A program made the position numbers and the translations under genes. A DNA stretch of 64,000 nucleotides, from positions 62,001 to 126,000 of the forward strand of contig NZ_QWGG01000009.1 in the NCBI RefSeq assembly GCF_003730195.1, given 5' to 3'. Numbering within the stretch: the stretch's first letter is position 1; every line of letters begins with the position of its first letter. Below the pieces are notes generated by a model. It worked only from the letters and a program-made list of their open reading frames with translations, did not search any database and was not told the origin of the DNA. The DNA comes from Halosimplex salinum (lineage in GTDB: Archaea > Halobacteriota > Halobacteria > Halobacteriales > Haloarculaceae). Positions 1 through 7,765 of this stretch are shown here, one piece after another.

Positions 1-840
1 GTCGACGTCCTCCGGGCCGACGCCCGCCTCGTCGTAGGCCTGGTCGGCGGCGTCGCCCGTGGCGGGGATCGACGTGAGCGACGGTCGCTGGAAGAGGCCG
101 ACGCGACTGCTGGCCTGTCCGCTCCCCGTAACTCGGATCGGGTCGTCGGTGAGTTCCTCTGCGGTCTCGCGACTGGCGAGCAGGGCGACGCTCGCGCCGT
201 CCGAGGTGGGACAGCAGTCGAAGAGGTTCAGCGGGTCGGCGACGGTCGCCGCGTCCATCGCGTCGTCCAGCGTGGTCTCGAACTGCAGGTGCGCGTCGGG
301 GTTGTTCGCGCCGTTGGCGTGGTTCTTGACCGCGACCGAGGACAGGTGTTCGCGCGTCGTCCCGTGTTCGGCCATGTGCGCGTCGGCCATGTGGGCGTAG
401 ACGCCGGCGAAGGTGGTGCCGGCCATCCGCTCCCACTCGGTCTCGCCGGAGACGCCGAGCCACTCGCGCGTGCGCTCGCCGCTCGTGTCGGTCATCACCT
501 CGACGCCGCCCGCGAGCGCGAGGTCAGCGGCGCCCGCCCTGACGGCGAGGACGCCCTGTCTGAACGCCGACCCGCTGGCCGCGCAGGCGTTCTCGATGCG
601 GGTACACGAGGTCCCGTCGAGGCCGACGTGCTCGGTGACGGCCGGGCCGCTGAGGCCGAGCTGGCGGCCGCCGACCCCCAGCGAGCCGACGTACGCCTCG
701 TCGATACTGGTCCGGTCCACGTCGCCGTCGACCGAGTCGAGCGCGCGCTCGAACGCCGCGGCGAACAGCGACCGGTAGGATTCGTCGGGGAACGAGCCGA
801 AGGCTGACTGGGCGGCCCCGACCAGGTACACCTCTCGCAT
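1..840 (-). CDS. Thiolase (acetyl-CoA/3-ketoacyl-CoA acyltransferase), C-terminus cut by window edge
   Basis: The leftward frame is open from an ATG at 840 to the first base of the window, giving 280 codons without a stop. It begins MREVYLVGAAQSAFGSF and has the thiolase nucleophile at about Cys86 in ENACAASGSAF, followed by a GGVEVMTD-like stretch typical of archaeal SCP-x-type thiolases. The C-terminal half with the catalytic His and second Cys lies outside the window. Thiolases of this kind cleave or condense 3-ketoacyl-CoA in the cytoplasm. It starts 77 bp beyond the stop of the iron-ADH gene on the same strand, so the two are probably co-transcribed. Together with the CoA-transferase nearby, a 3-oxoadipyl-CoA thiolase role is possible. 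That assignment is inference; the family assignment is secure. Confidence 0.9.
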   Translation of the reverse strand, partial: MREVYLVGAAQSAFGSFPDESYRSLFAAAFERALDSVDGDVDRTSIDEAYVGSLGVGGRQLGLSGPAVTEHVGLDGTSCTRIENACAASGSAFRQGVLAVRAGAADLALAGGVEVMTDTSGERTREWLGVSGETEWERMAGTTFAGVYAHMADAHMAEHGTTREHLSSVAVKNHANGANNPDAHLQFETTLDDAMDAATVADPLNLFDCCPTSDGASVALLASRETAEELTDDPIRVTGSGQASSRVGLFQRPSLTSIPATGDAADQAYDEAGVGPEDVD

Positions 841-917
841 ACGCCCACCGACGGCTTGCTCACACCTAAGCGTTCCCTCGCTCGGACCGAACGCGTCCGC
901 TCACCGCGCTCCCTCGG

Positions 918-2153
918 TCACCACGCGGCTTCGAGCACGCCCACGATGTCCTCGGCCGTCGGGTCGAGACCCTCCGGCGCCGCGCCCATCAGCCCGTCGT
1001 CCCTGATCTCCTCGGCGACGTCGGGGAAGTCCGCCTGCGTGAGCCCGTCGATCTCTCGCAGGTTCGAGGGGAGGCCGAGGTCGTCGCTGACGCCGGCGAC
1101 CGCGTCGATCACGTTCTCGGCGAGTTCCTCGTCGGTGGCGCCGTCGTCGGCGACGCCGAAGGCCTCGGCCAGCAGGTCCCGCCGACCGTCCACCTCGTCG
1201 AAGACGTACCGGAGGACGTGCGGGGCGAGGATGCCGTGAACCGTCCCCTGGTGGGCCTCGTAGTCGTGGGAGAAGCCGTGCCCGAACGCGTGTACGATCG
1301 AGGCGCGATAGGTCCCGGGCGTCGAGATGCCGTACTGCGCGAGGACGATACCCGCGACCGCGTCGTAGAGCTGCTCCTCGTCCATCTCCGCGTCGGGAAG
1401 CGTCTCGAAGCCCGACTGCATGAGAGCCAGCGCCCGCATCGCCGTCCCGTCGGTGATCGGCGTGCTGTACGGCGAGTAGAGGCACTCGACGGCCTTGTCG
1501 AAGCCGTTCATCGCCGACGCGCAGAGGACGCCCTTGGGCGTCGTCTCGAACAGCGCGAGGTCGTACACCAGTGCGGTCGGCATCAGTCGCCGGTCGCTGA
1601 CCGACCCGTTCGGGATCTCGCGCTCGGGCACGCCCTCGGGAGACAGCGAGAGGCTGACGCCCGCGATAACCGAGAGGTCAGCGCCCGCCAGCGTCGTCGG
1701 CACTGCCACGATAGGGGCCGGGTCGCGGTCGGATCCGACGGGAACGCCCCCCTCGTCGATGGAGCGCTCGGCCGCCGCGTCGAGGTCGTCGTGACTCGAG
1801 AGCGCACTGATCACCTTCGCCACGTCGAGACTGCTCCCGCTCCCGACCGCGACGACGGCGTCGATACCCTCCTCGCGGACCCGCCGTGCGCCCGCGAGTC
1901 CGGTCTTCAGGTACTTTTCGGGTGTGGTCTCGTCGAAGACGCCGGCGAGTCGGTCGCCCAGACCCGCCTCGACGGGGTCCATCACGTCGCGGTTCGCGCC
2001 GACGTTCGACCCCGTGACGACGAGCGCGCTGTCGAGGTCGCGGTCGGCGAGCAGTTCCCCGATGTCGGCGGCCGATCCCCGTCCACAGCGGAGTTCGCCG
2101 GGGTCGTAGTCGAACGCGAACTGCCGCTCGGACCGCTCGCTGTCAGTCGACAT
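918..2153 (-). CDS. Iron-containing alcohol dehydrogenase family protein, maleylacetate-reductase-like
   Basis: The 411-residue protein has the NAD-binding GSGSSLDVAKV motif near residue 107, PTTLAGADLS near 170 and the His-rich segment HAFGHGFSHDYEAHQG near 290, the order of the iron-ADH/dehydroquinate synthase-like fold. Family members reduce ketones or aldehydes with NAD(P)H; maleylacetate reductases form one branch. The helix that normally carries metal ligands reads MNGFDKAVECLYS. The usual Asp is Asn, as in maleylacetate reductases, and the usual His is Lys, so metal binding may be altered. It lies directly upstream of the thiolase and near a ring-cleaving dioxygenase and a CoA-transferase, which suggests maleylacetate to 3-oxoadipate reduction. 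A generic alcohol dehydrogenase cannot be excluded. Confidence 0.85.
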   Translation of the reverse strand: MSTDSERSERQFAFDYDPGELRCGRGSAADIGELLADRDLDSALVVTGSNVGANRDVMDPVEAGLGDRLAGVFDETTPEKYLKTGLAGARRVREEGIDAVVAVGSGSSLDVAKVISALSSHDDLDAAAERSIDEGGVPVGSDRDPAPIVAVPTTLAGADLSVIAGVSLSLSPEGVPEREIPNGSVSDRRLMPTALVYDLALFETTPKGVLCASAMNGFDKAVECLYSPYSTPITDGTAMRALALMQSGFETLPDAEMDEEQLYDAVAGIVLAQYGISTPGTYRASIVHAFGHGFSHDYEAHQGTVHGILAPHVLRYVFDEVDGRRDLLAEAFGVADDGATDEELAENVIDAVAGVSDDLGLPSNLREIDGLTQADFPDVAEEIRDDGLMGAAPEGLDPTAEDIVGVLEAAW

Positions 2154-2335
2154 ACCCGTCTATTGTGGTGATCCCCGCATAAGTCCCACGGGCGTCGGTG
2201 GCGGCGTCACCGGGGCTCCGGGCCAGATCCGCCGGTCGAATCCGACGGCCCGACCCGTGACTACGCCGGCAGTGTGCTTATGTGACAGTCAGACGACCGT
2301 TCGGACGAACGATGGGGGACCCGAGACAGGCCGAC

Positions 2336-2407
2336 GACGGTTCGGCGGACGGACAGACAGACGGTTCGGCAGGCGGAAAGACGGACGGTTCGGCGCACGG
2401 ACAGATG
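2336..2407 (+). repeat. Three tandem 24-bp repeats ending at a lipoprotein start codon
   Basis: Three head-to-tail 24-bp units (2336-2359, 2360-2383, 2384-2407) share the core gacggttcggc followed by a variable purine-rich end. The last unit ends exactly with the ATG of the downstream Tat lipoprotein reading frame. In that frame the repeats would encode an 8-residue DGSADGQT-like repeat if translation began further upstream, at 2282 or 2311. The units differ at a few positions each. Confidence 0.8.
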
Positions 2408-2838
2408 CGACGAACCTACCTGCGGCGAGTCGGGATCGCGGGGTCGCTGGGGATGCTCGGCGGGTGTACCGGCGAGACACGATCGGATGGGGCCGGGCCG
2501 ACGGGGTCTTCGAGTCCGGTAGGAACGTCCGGGGTGACGGCCGGATCGACCGAGTCGGGGTTCCCGCCCGCGGATCGCACCGAGTGGGGGGATCCGGTGA
2601 ATTTGGGAAGAGGGACGGCGACGACGACGGCGCGGGCGAGCTCTCGTTCGTCGAACCGATGGTCACCCGCGAGTTCCTGCGCGACCACAGCGGTCGCGAC
2701 AGACGCGAGATCGCACAGCCCGAAACGTACCGGAGCGCCGGGCGCTACCCCACGGCGTATTCAGTCCGCGACGTGCCCGAACGGGACGCCCTCGCCGTCA
2801 CCGTCGAGGCGTTCGAGCGGTTCGACGGGACGGACTGA
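2405..2838 (+). pseudogene. Tat-dependent lipoprotein gene broken by a frameshift
   Basis: From the ATG at 2405 the frame encodes a textbook haloarchaeal Tat lipoprotein signal: MRRTYLRRVGIAG, a short hydrophobic stretch and the lipobox LGGC, then a Ser/Thr/Gly-rich linker. Near 2585 that frame loses coding character and runs on into the next gene, while the frame one base back becomes protein-like. It reads GELSFVEPMVTREF, then RYPTAYSVRDVPERDALAV, and stops at 2838. A run of six G at 2586-2591 is the natural site; one missing base would restore a single protein of about 145 residues. Either the gene is decaying or the base was lost in sequencing. No function can be assigned beyond a lipid-anchored surface protein. 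Confidence 0.6.
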
Positions 2839-2888
2839 CCGGCCGCGGACCGAAGGCATATGTCGCTCCACTCGTACTGTCCGATATC

Positions 2889-3509
2889 GTGACCGACGAC
2901 TCAGCGCCGCGTGTCGACGCCGAACGCACGGAGAGCCCGGTCGGCGTCCAGGGCACCGACCACATCACCATCGAGGGGACGAACGTCGCGGACACCGTCG
3001 AGTTCTACCGCGACATCCTCGGCATGCCGCTGGTGCTCCGCCAGCCCAACCTCGACCGGACGGAGCTCACCCACCTCTACTTCGACACCGGCGACGGGCG
3101 CCTGCTGACCGCGTTCGTCTCCGAGGAGCGCGAGTCGGTCGACGAGACCGACCCTGACCAGGGGGACGTCCACCACGTCGCCTTCCGGATCGACTGGGAG
3201 CGGGTCGCAGAGATCGCGGCCGGCCTCGAAGACGCGGGCTACCCCGTCAGCGAGTACGACCGCGGCGCCTTCCACGCGCTCTACACCGAGGACAACAACG
3301 GCCTCACGATCGAACTCGTCGCGGACAAGTTCGCGATCCCGGACGACCGCCGCGGCGAAGTACTGGCCCGCGCCCACGCCAACCGAGTCGACGACGGCGC
3401 GGAGTTCGTCACCACCAGGCACATGCGAGCGGCCCTCGACGACCTCGGAATCGACGCCGAGGAGCGCGAGATCGGGGCGGCTCCCGCGGGTCGCGAGTAC
3501 GGCGGCTGA
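2889..3509 (+). CDS. VOC (glyoxalase/extradiol dioxygenase) family protein
   Basis: A GTG start gives 206 residues. A VOC module begins GTDHITIEGTNVADTVEFYRD and continues LGMPLVLRQPNL; metal-ligand candidates are His in the first strand, His in DVHHVAFRI and Glu in NGLTIELVADK. VOC proteins use a divalent metal for lyase, isomerase or dioxygenase chemistry in the cytoplasm. The C-terminal 60 residues (RRGEVLARAHANRVDDGAE and on) form a helical extension beyond the fold. It sits between the broken lipoprotein and the convergent alpha/beta hydrolase inside the putative aromatic-degradation region. The substrate is not evident. Confidence 0.85.
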   Translation: MTDDSAPRVDAERTESPVGVQGTDHITIEGTNVADTVEFYRDILGMPLVLRQPNLDRTELTHLYFDTGDGRLLTAFVSEERESVDETDPDQGDVHHVAFRIDWERVAEIAAGLEDAGYPVSEYDRGAFHALYTEDNNGLTIELVADKFAIPDDRRGEVLARAHANRVDDGAEFVTTRHMRAALDDLGIDAEEREIGAAPAGREYGG

Positions 3510-3535
3510 GAGTGGTCGCAAGAGGACCGGTCGCA

Positions 3536-4375
3536 CTACGGACCGGATTCCAGCGACCGGACGAACGCCCGCAGTTCACGGCCGAACCGCTCGGCGTTTT
3601 CCCTGAAGGGCGTGTGTCCGCAGTCCGGGTAAACCGATAGCTCGGCGTCGGGGATCCGGTCGGCGACGGCGCGGGCCGCCTCCGCCGAGACGACGCGGTC
3701 GTGTGCGCCGTGGGTCACCAGCACCGGGACCGACAGCTCTCCGAGCAGGTCCAGGTGGGACACCGTCCGGTCGCGCATCCCGTCCCTGACGTGGGGCGGA
3801 ACGACTGCGTTGAACCCCAGATCGAGATACCGTTCGTCGGGCGGACGCTCCGCGTGGAAACAGACGTCGACGAACGCCGCGAGCGCGGCGGTCGCGGTCT
3901 CCGCGTCCGTCGAGACGAGGTCGGGGAACAGGTCGAGATACTCCGGCTGGAGCCACTCGTTCGTCGTCTTCGTGCCGATGCCGGCGACGACGCCGACGAG
4001 GGCGACGGCGGCGACGCGGTCGGTCCCGTGCGTCGCGAGGTAGTCCAGCGCGACGAGCGACCCGTACGACCACCCCGCCAGGACGAACTCGTCGAGTCCC
4101 AGGGCGTCGGCGACCGCCTGTACGTCGCCGGCCCACGCCTCGCTCTCGCCGTACGCCCCGCGTGGTTTCTCCGACTCGCCGTGCCCCCGGAGGTCCATCG
4201 CGACCAGTCGGAACTCCTCTGCCAGCGTCGAGTCGAACTGGTCGCGCCACGAGAGGTGGCTCTGGGAGTACCCGTGGACGAGGAGGATCGGTCGCGCGTC
4301 CGACGGCCCCGTCTCGACGACGTGCAGGTCCGGCGCGTCGGCACGGTCGACGGTGTGCGAGCGCGTGGCAGTCAT
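3536..4375 (-). CDS. Alpha/beta hydrolase
   Basis: This 279-residue protein has the full alpha/beta-hydrolase signature: an oxyanion HG motif in ILLVHGYSQSHLSWR, MDLRGHGESEKP, a nucleophile elbow GWSYGS with Ser103, an acid in LVTHGAHDRVV and a catalytic His in CGHTPFRE. It resembles the ring-fission-product hydrolase and enol-lactonase group that commonly accompanies aromatic pathways. No signal peptide is present, so it is cytoplasmic. The NTF2-fold gene ends 37 bp upstream on the same strand, so the two are likely one transcript. Hydrolysis of a ring-cleavage product or lactone is a reasonable guess from context. Confidence 0.88.
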   Translation of the reverse strand: MTATRSHTVDRADAPDLHVVETGPSDARPILLVHGYSQSHLSWRDQFDSTLAEEFRLVAMDLRGHGESEKPRGAYGESEAWAGDVQAVADALGLDEFVLAGWSYGSLVALDYLATHGTDRVAAVALVGVVAGIGTKTTNEWLQPEYLDLFPDLVSTDAETATAALAAFVDVCFHAERPPDERYLDLGFNAVVPPHVRDGMRDRTVSHLDLLGELSVPVLVTHGAHDRVVSAEAARAVADRIPDAELSVYPDCGHTPFRENAERFGRELRAFVRSLESGP

Positions 4376-4412
4376 CGGGAGCCAGTCGACCGCGGGGTTC
4401 TCAGTCGCTCGC

Positions 4413-4844
4413 TCAGAGCCACGGGTAGCGCTCGGTGTCGTTCCCGGCGTAGTCGGGGTCGAGGTAGATGAAGAGGCGCGTAATCTTCCCGTCTACGACC
4501 TCGAACACGTCGCACCAGCGGCCGCCGCCGGGCGTCCCGTCCGGGCGCCACTCGGTGCCGTCGTGGGCCTCACCCGTGCTCGTCCCCTCGACGACCACCG
4601 TCGACCCGTCGGTGACGTAGTTGAAGTACTCGTAGTCGTGGGACATCGCGCTGGCCATCTCAGCCACGTCGCCGAACATGTCGCCGATCTCCTCGCGGCC
4701 CTCCGCGATCCCCCACTTCGGGTAGAACACCCGGGCGTCCTCGGCGAACAGTTCGAGGAAGTCCCCGCCCGAGTCGAGGCGCTTGAAGTACTCCAGGACG
4801 ACTGACTTGCGGTGCTGGTCGGTCGCTGTGGCTGTCTCGGCCAT
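4413..4844 (-). CDS. NTF2/SnoaL-like protein
   Basis: The 143-residue protein starts at MAETATATDQHRKS. An in-frame ATG at 4871 would add nine hydrophobic residues from a non-coding-looking stretch, so 4844 is preferred. It has the SnoaL/NTF2 pattern of an N-terminal helix (VVLEYFKRLDSGG), FLELFAEDARVFYPK, and C-terminal strands GRWCDVFEVVDGKITRLFIY. This small alpha+beta barrel serves as isomerase, cyclase, dehydratase or ring-hydroxylase subunit in different pathways. Its place just upstream of the alpha/beta hydrolase suggests an isomerase or hydratase step. The exact reaction is unknown. Confidence 0.8.
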   Translation of the reverse strand: MAETATATDQHRKSVVLEYFKRLDSGGDFLELFAEDARVFYPKWGIAEGREEIGDMFGDVAEMASAMSHDYEYFNYVTDGSTVVVEGTSTGEAHDGTEWRPDGTPGGGRWCDVFEVVDGKITRLFIYLDPDYAGNDTERYPWL

Positions 4845-5002
4845 ACCCGTGAGATGTGGTAACAACAACATAAGCGTTTGGGGCCGGGGAACGGGAGCGG
4901 TCGGAGACGGCCGTTCGGCGGGAGACGTGGGTCGTCACAGGATTAATGCACCGCGGGTCGAAACGGGGTGATAGGTCGGCCCGTTCGGGGCCGCGAATAG
5001 CC

Positions 5003-5920
5003 ATGACACGTCTCACAGACGCGACCACGGCAGTGTCGAGTGCGGTATCGGACGGCGCGAGCCTGTATCTCGGCGGGTTCACGCACCTGATCCCGTTCGC
5101 CCTCGGCCACGAGATAATCCGCCAGGAGTACGAGGACCTGCACCTGATACGCGCGACGCCGGACCTCGTGTACGACCGCATGATCGCCGCCGGCTGTGCC
5201 GGCAAAGTGACCTTCTCGTGGGCCGGCAACCCCGGCGTCGGGAGCCTCCGGGCCTTCCGCCGCGCCGTCGAGGACGAGGTCCCGAAGCCCATCGAGATCG
5301 AGGAGTACTCCCACTACGGGCTGGTCTCGCGGCTCTCCGCGGGCGCCGAAGACCTCCCGTTCGTCCCCCTGCGGAGCTACGTCGGGACGGACTTCCCCGA
5401 ACACACGGACGCCATCCGCACCGTGGAGAACCCCTACGACGAGGGCGTCGACGAGATCGCCGTCGTCCCGTCGCTGAAACCCGACGTGGCGGTCGTCCGC
5501 GCCCAGCGCGGCGACGAGTCGGGCAACGCCCACCTGTGGGGCATCTCCGGCGAGATCGTCGAGGCCGCCTTCGCCGCCGACACCGTGATCGTGAGCGTCG
5601 AGGAGGTCGTCGACGAGGCGACGATCCGAAGCGACCCCAACCGGACGGCGATTCCCGGGAACGTCGTCGACTACGTGGTCGAAGAGCCCTACGGCTCCCA
5701 TCCCTCCTACGCACAGGGCTACTACGACCGCGACAACGACGCGTATCTGGAGTGGGACGAGGTCTCCCAGACGCAGGCGGGCATCGAAGCGTGGCTCGAC
5801 GAGTGGGTCTACGGCGTCGACGACCACCGCGAGTACCTCGAAAAGCTCGACACGGACCGCCTGCTGGACCTCCAGCCCGACACGAACTACGCGACGCCTG
5901 TCGACATGGGGGCGTACTGA
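5003..5920 (+). CDS. CoA-transferase subunit A (GctA/3-oxoadipate CoA-transferase-like)
   Basis: The start MTRLTDATTAVSSAV is chosen because the upstream in-frame extension has no family similarity. The 305-residue protein contains DGASLYLGGFTHLIPFALGHE, GNPGVGSLRAFRRAVE and VVRAQRGDESGNAHLWGISG, the hallmarks of the glutaconate/3-oxoacid CoA-transferase alpha subunit. It would form a heteromer with the product of the next gene, two bases downstream. Known relatives act on glutaconate, 3-oxoadipate or 3-oxoacids; relatives in actinobacteria are CoA-ester ring hydrolases (IpdA). With a maleylacetate-reductase-like enzyme and a thiolase nearby, 3-oxoadipate activation is the best contextual guess. 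Confidence 0.85.
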   Translation: MTRLTDATTAVSSAVSDGASLYLGGFTHLIPFALGHEIIRQEYEDLHLIRATPDLVYDRMIAAGCAGKVTFSWAGNPGVGSLRAFRRAVEDEVPKPIEIEEYSHYGLVSRLSAGAEDLPFVPLRSYVGTDFPEHTDAIRTVENPYDEGVDEIAVVPSLKPDVAVVRAQRGDESGNAHLWGISGEIVEAAFAADTVIVSVEEVVDEATIRSDPNRTAIPGNVVDYVVEEPYGSHPSYAQGYYDRDNDAYLEWDEVSQTQAGIEAWLDEWVYGVDDHREYLEKLDTDRLLDLQPDTNYATPVDMGAY

Positions 5921-5922
5921 CC

Positions 5923-6696
5923 GTGAGCGAGTCCACGGACTACACCGACACCGAGCTGATGATCGCCCGCTCGGCGCAGGAACTCCGGAGCGAGGACACG
6001 GTCCTCGTCGGCGTCGGCGTGCCGAACCTCGCCTGCAACCTGGCCAAGCGGACCCACGCGCCCGACCTGCAGATGGTGTACGAGTCCGGCACCGTCGACT
6101 CGAACCCCTCGAAGCTCCCCCTCTCTATCGGCGACCCGGTCCTCGCGACCGACGCCCGGAGCGTCGTCCCGATGGCCGACGGCTTCGGCCGCTACCTCCA
6201 GGCCGGCCGCATCGACGTCGGCTTCCTCGGCGGCGCCCAGATCGACAGCCGCGGCAACATCAACTCGACCGTCATCGGCGACTACGACGACCCGGACGTC
6301 CGGCTCCCGGGCAGCGGCGGCGCCTGCGAGATCGCCAGCAACACCCATCGCACCATCGTCATCAGCCCGCACAGCCGGCGCCGGTTCCCCGAGGAGGTCG
6401 ACTTCGTCACCAGCCCCGGCTACGTCGGCGGCCGGGAGAACCGAGCGGAACTGGGGCTCCGGGGCGGTCCAGAGGCCGTCGTCACCGACAAGGCCGTCAT
6501 GCGCTTCGACGAGGCTGGCGAGATGTACGTCGAGACCGTCCACCCGGACAGTTCCCGCGAGGCCGTCCAGGACGCCACCGGCTGGGATCTCCAGTTCGCC
6601 GACGACGTGGGCGAGACGCGCCCGCCCTCGACCGACGAGATCGAACTCGTCCGCGAGGAACTCGACCCCGACGGCGTCTACACCGGCGGCGAGTGA
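5923..6696 (+). CDS. CoA-transferase subunit B
   Basis: A GTG start, two bases after the subunit A stop, gives 257 residues beginning MSESTDYTDTELMIARSAQ. The segment MVYESGTVDSNPSKLP carries the Glu expected as the covalent CoA-thioester acceptor of family I CoA-transferase beta subunits. The downstream GFGRYLQAGRIDVGFLGGAQID and LPGSGGACEIA blocks are typical. Immediate adjacency implies translational coupling with subunit A and a 1:1 complex. The retained Glu argues for real CoA transfer rather than the hydrolase role of IpdB-type relatives. The acyl substrate is not determined by sequence alone. Confidence 0.85.
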   Translation: MSESTDYTDTELMIARSAQELRSEDTVLVGVGVPNLACNLAKRTHAPDLQMVYESGTVDSNPSKLPLSIGDPVLATDARSVVPMADGFGRYLQAGRIDVGFLGGAQIDSRGNINSTVIGDYDDPDVRLPGSGGACEIASNTHRTIVISPHSRRRFPEEVDFVTSPGYVGGRENRAELGLRGGPEAVVTDKAVMRFDEAGEMYVETVHPDSSREAVQDATGWDLQFADDVGETRPPSTDEIELVREELDPDGVYTGGE

Positions 6697-6727
6697 GCGG
6701 AGACCCTCACGATAAATCAGAATCTAG

Positions 6728-6745
6728 GGAAAAATATTATCAGTT
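6728..6745 (+). promoter_or_regulatory. TATA-box region of the ring-cleaving dioxygenase gene
   Basis: The AT-rich stretch gaaaaatattatcag lies about 30-45 bp before the ATG at 6773 in otherwise GC-rich DNA, the usual place for a haloarchaeal TATA box serving a short-leader or leaderless transcript. It suggests the dioxygenase gene is transcribed separately from the CoA-transferase pair. Confidence 0.5.
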
Positions 6746-6772
6746 ATCCCTCGAATATGTCTGTGAGACACG

Positions 6773-7726
6773 ATGCCTTCGATCGACGGGATCCACCACG
6801 TAACGGCGTTTGCAGACGAACCGCAGGAGAACTACGACTTCTTCACGAACGTCCTGGGGCTTCGGTTCGTCAAGCGGACCGTCCGCTTCGACGTCCCGGA
6901 GAAGATCTATCACCTCTACTACGGTGACGAACGGGGGACACCCGGGACCATCATCACCTACTTCCCCATGACCAACATGGAGATGGGCGACGGGATGGTC
7001 GGGAAGGGCCAGATGAGTTCCGTCGGCCTCGTCATCCCCGAGGGATCGGTCGACTACTGGACCGGTCGCTTCGAGGCGCACGGCGTCGACTACGACGTCG
7101 AGGAGCGCTTCGACGAGACCGCGGTCGCCTTCACGGACCCGGACGGCACGCCGTACGAACTCGTCACCGGCGAGTCCGACATCGAACCCTGGGAGGGGAG
7201 CGACGTCCCCGCTGAACACGGCATCCGGGGAATGCACAGCACGACCATCCACTCGGCGGACCCGCAGGGCACCTTCGACGTGCTGGAGACGATGGGCTGG
7301 GAGCGGCTCGGTCGTGCCGACCACCCGCAGGCCGGCGACCGCGTCCGCTACGAGGCGCCCGGCGACACCACCCGCGCCGACGTCGTCGACGTGCTCATCC
7401 GTCCGAACGCGCCGGACGGCGTCATGGGCGTCGGTACCTTCCTCCACGTCGCCTTCCGCGTGAACAACAACTGGGAACAGGACGAGTGGAGCGACACCCT
7501 CCGGGAGAACGGCTACATCACTACCTCCCGGAAGGACCGCGACTACTTCCAGTCGCGCTACATCACCGAACCCGGCGGAGCCGTCTTCGAGTACGCGACG
7601 ACCGACGTCGGCTTCGACGTCGACGAGGACATCGACGAACTCGGGGAGAACCTCAAGAAACCCGACTGGCTCGACGTCGACCTCGAGGAGATCGAGCGGA
7701 TGCTCCCCGACCTGGAGACGAACTGA
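6773..7726 (+). CDS. Ring-cleaving dioxygenase (PcpA/LinE/MhqO-type VOC protein)
   Basis: The 317-residue protein has two VOC halves. The first begins MPSIDGIHHVTAFADEPQ and continues NYDFFTNVLGLRFVKRTVRFD and HLYYGDERGTPGTIITYFPM, the characteristic start of para-hydroquinone ring-cleaving dioxygenases (PcpA, LinE, MhqO/MhqA). In the second half, His in GTFLHVAFRVNNN and Glu in GGAVFEYATTD are the other likely Fe(II) ligands. These enzymes open hydroquinone or chlorohydroquinone rings, or detoxify quinone-derived catechols, using O2 in the cytoplasm. The gene has its own TATA box and is convergent with an IclR regulator gene. The substrate (hydroquinone, substituted hydroquinone or catechol) is inferred only from the family. 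Confidence 0.85.
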   Translation: MPSIDGIHHVTAFADEPQENYDFFTNVLGLRFVKRTVRFDVPEKIYHLYYGDERGTPGTIITYFPMTNMEMGDGMVGKGQMSSVGLVIPEGSVDYWTGRFEAHGVDYDVEERFDETAVAFTDPDGTPYELVTGESDIEPWEGSDVPAEHGIRGMHSTTIHSADPQGTFDVLETMGWERLGRADHPQAGDRVRYEAPGDTTRADVVDVLIRPNAPDGVMGVGTFLHVAFRVNNNWEQDEWSDTLRENGYITTSRKDRDYFQSRYITEPGGAVFEYATTDVGFDVDEDIDELGENLKKPDWLDVDLEEIERMLPDLETN

Positions 7727-7765
7727 CCGGCCGACCCGGCCGCCCAGCGTCGAGCCCTCCCCCTA

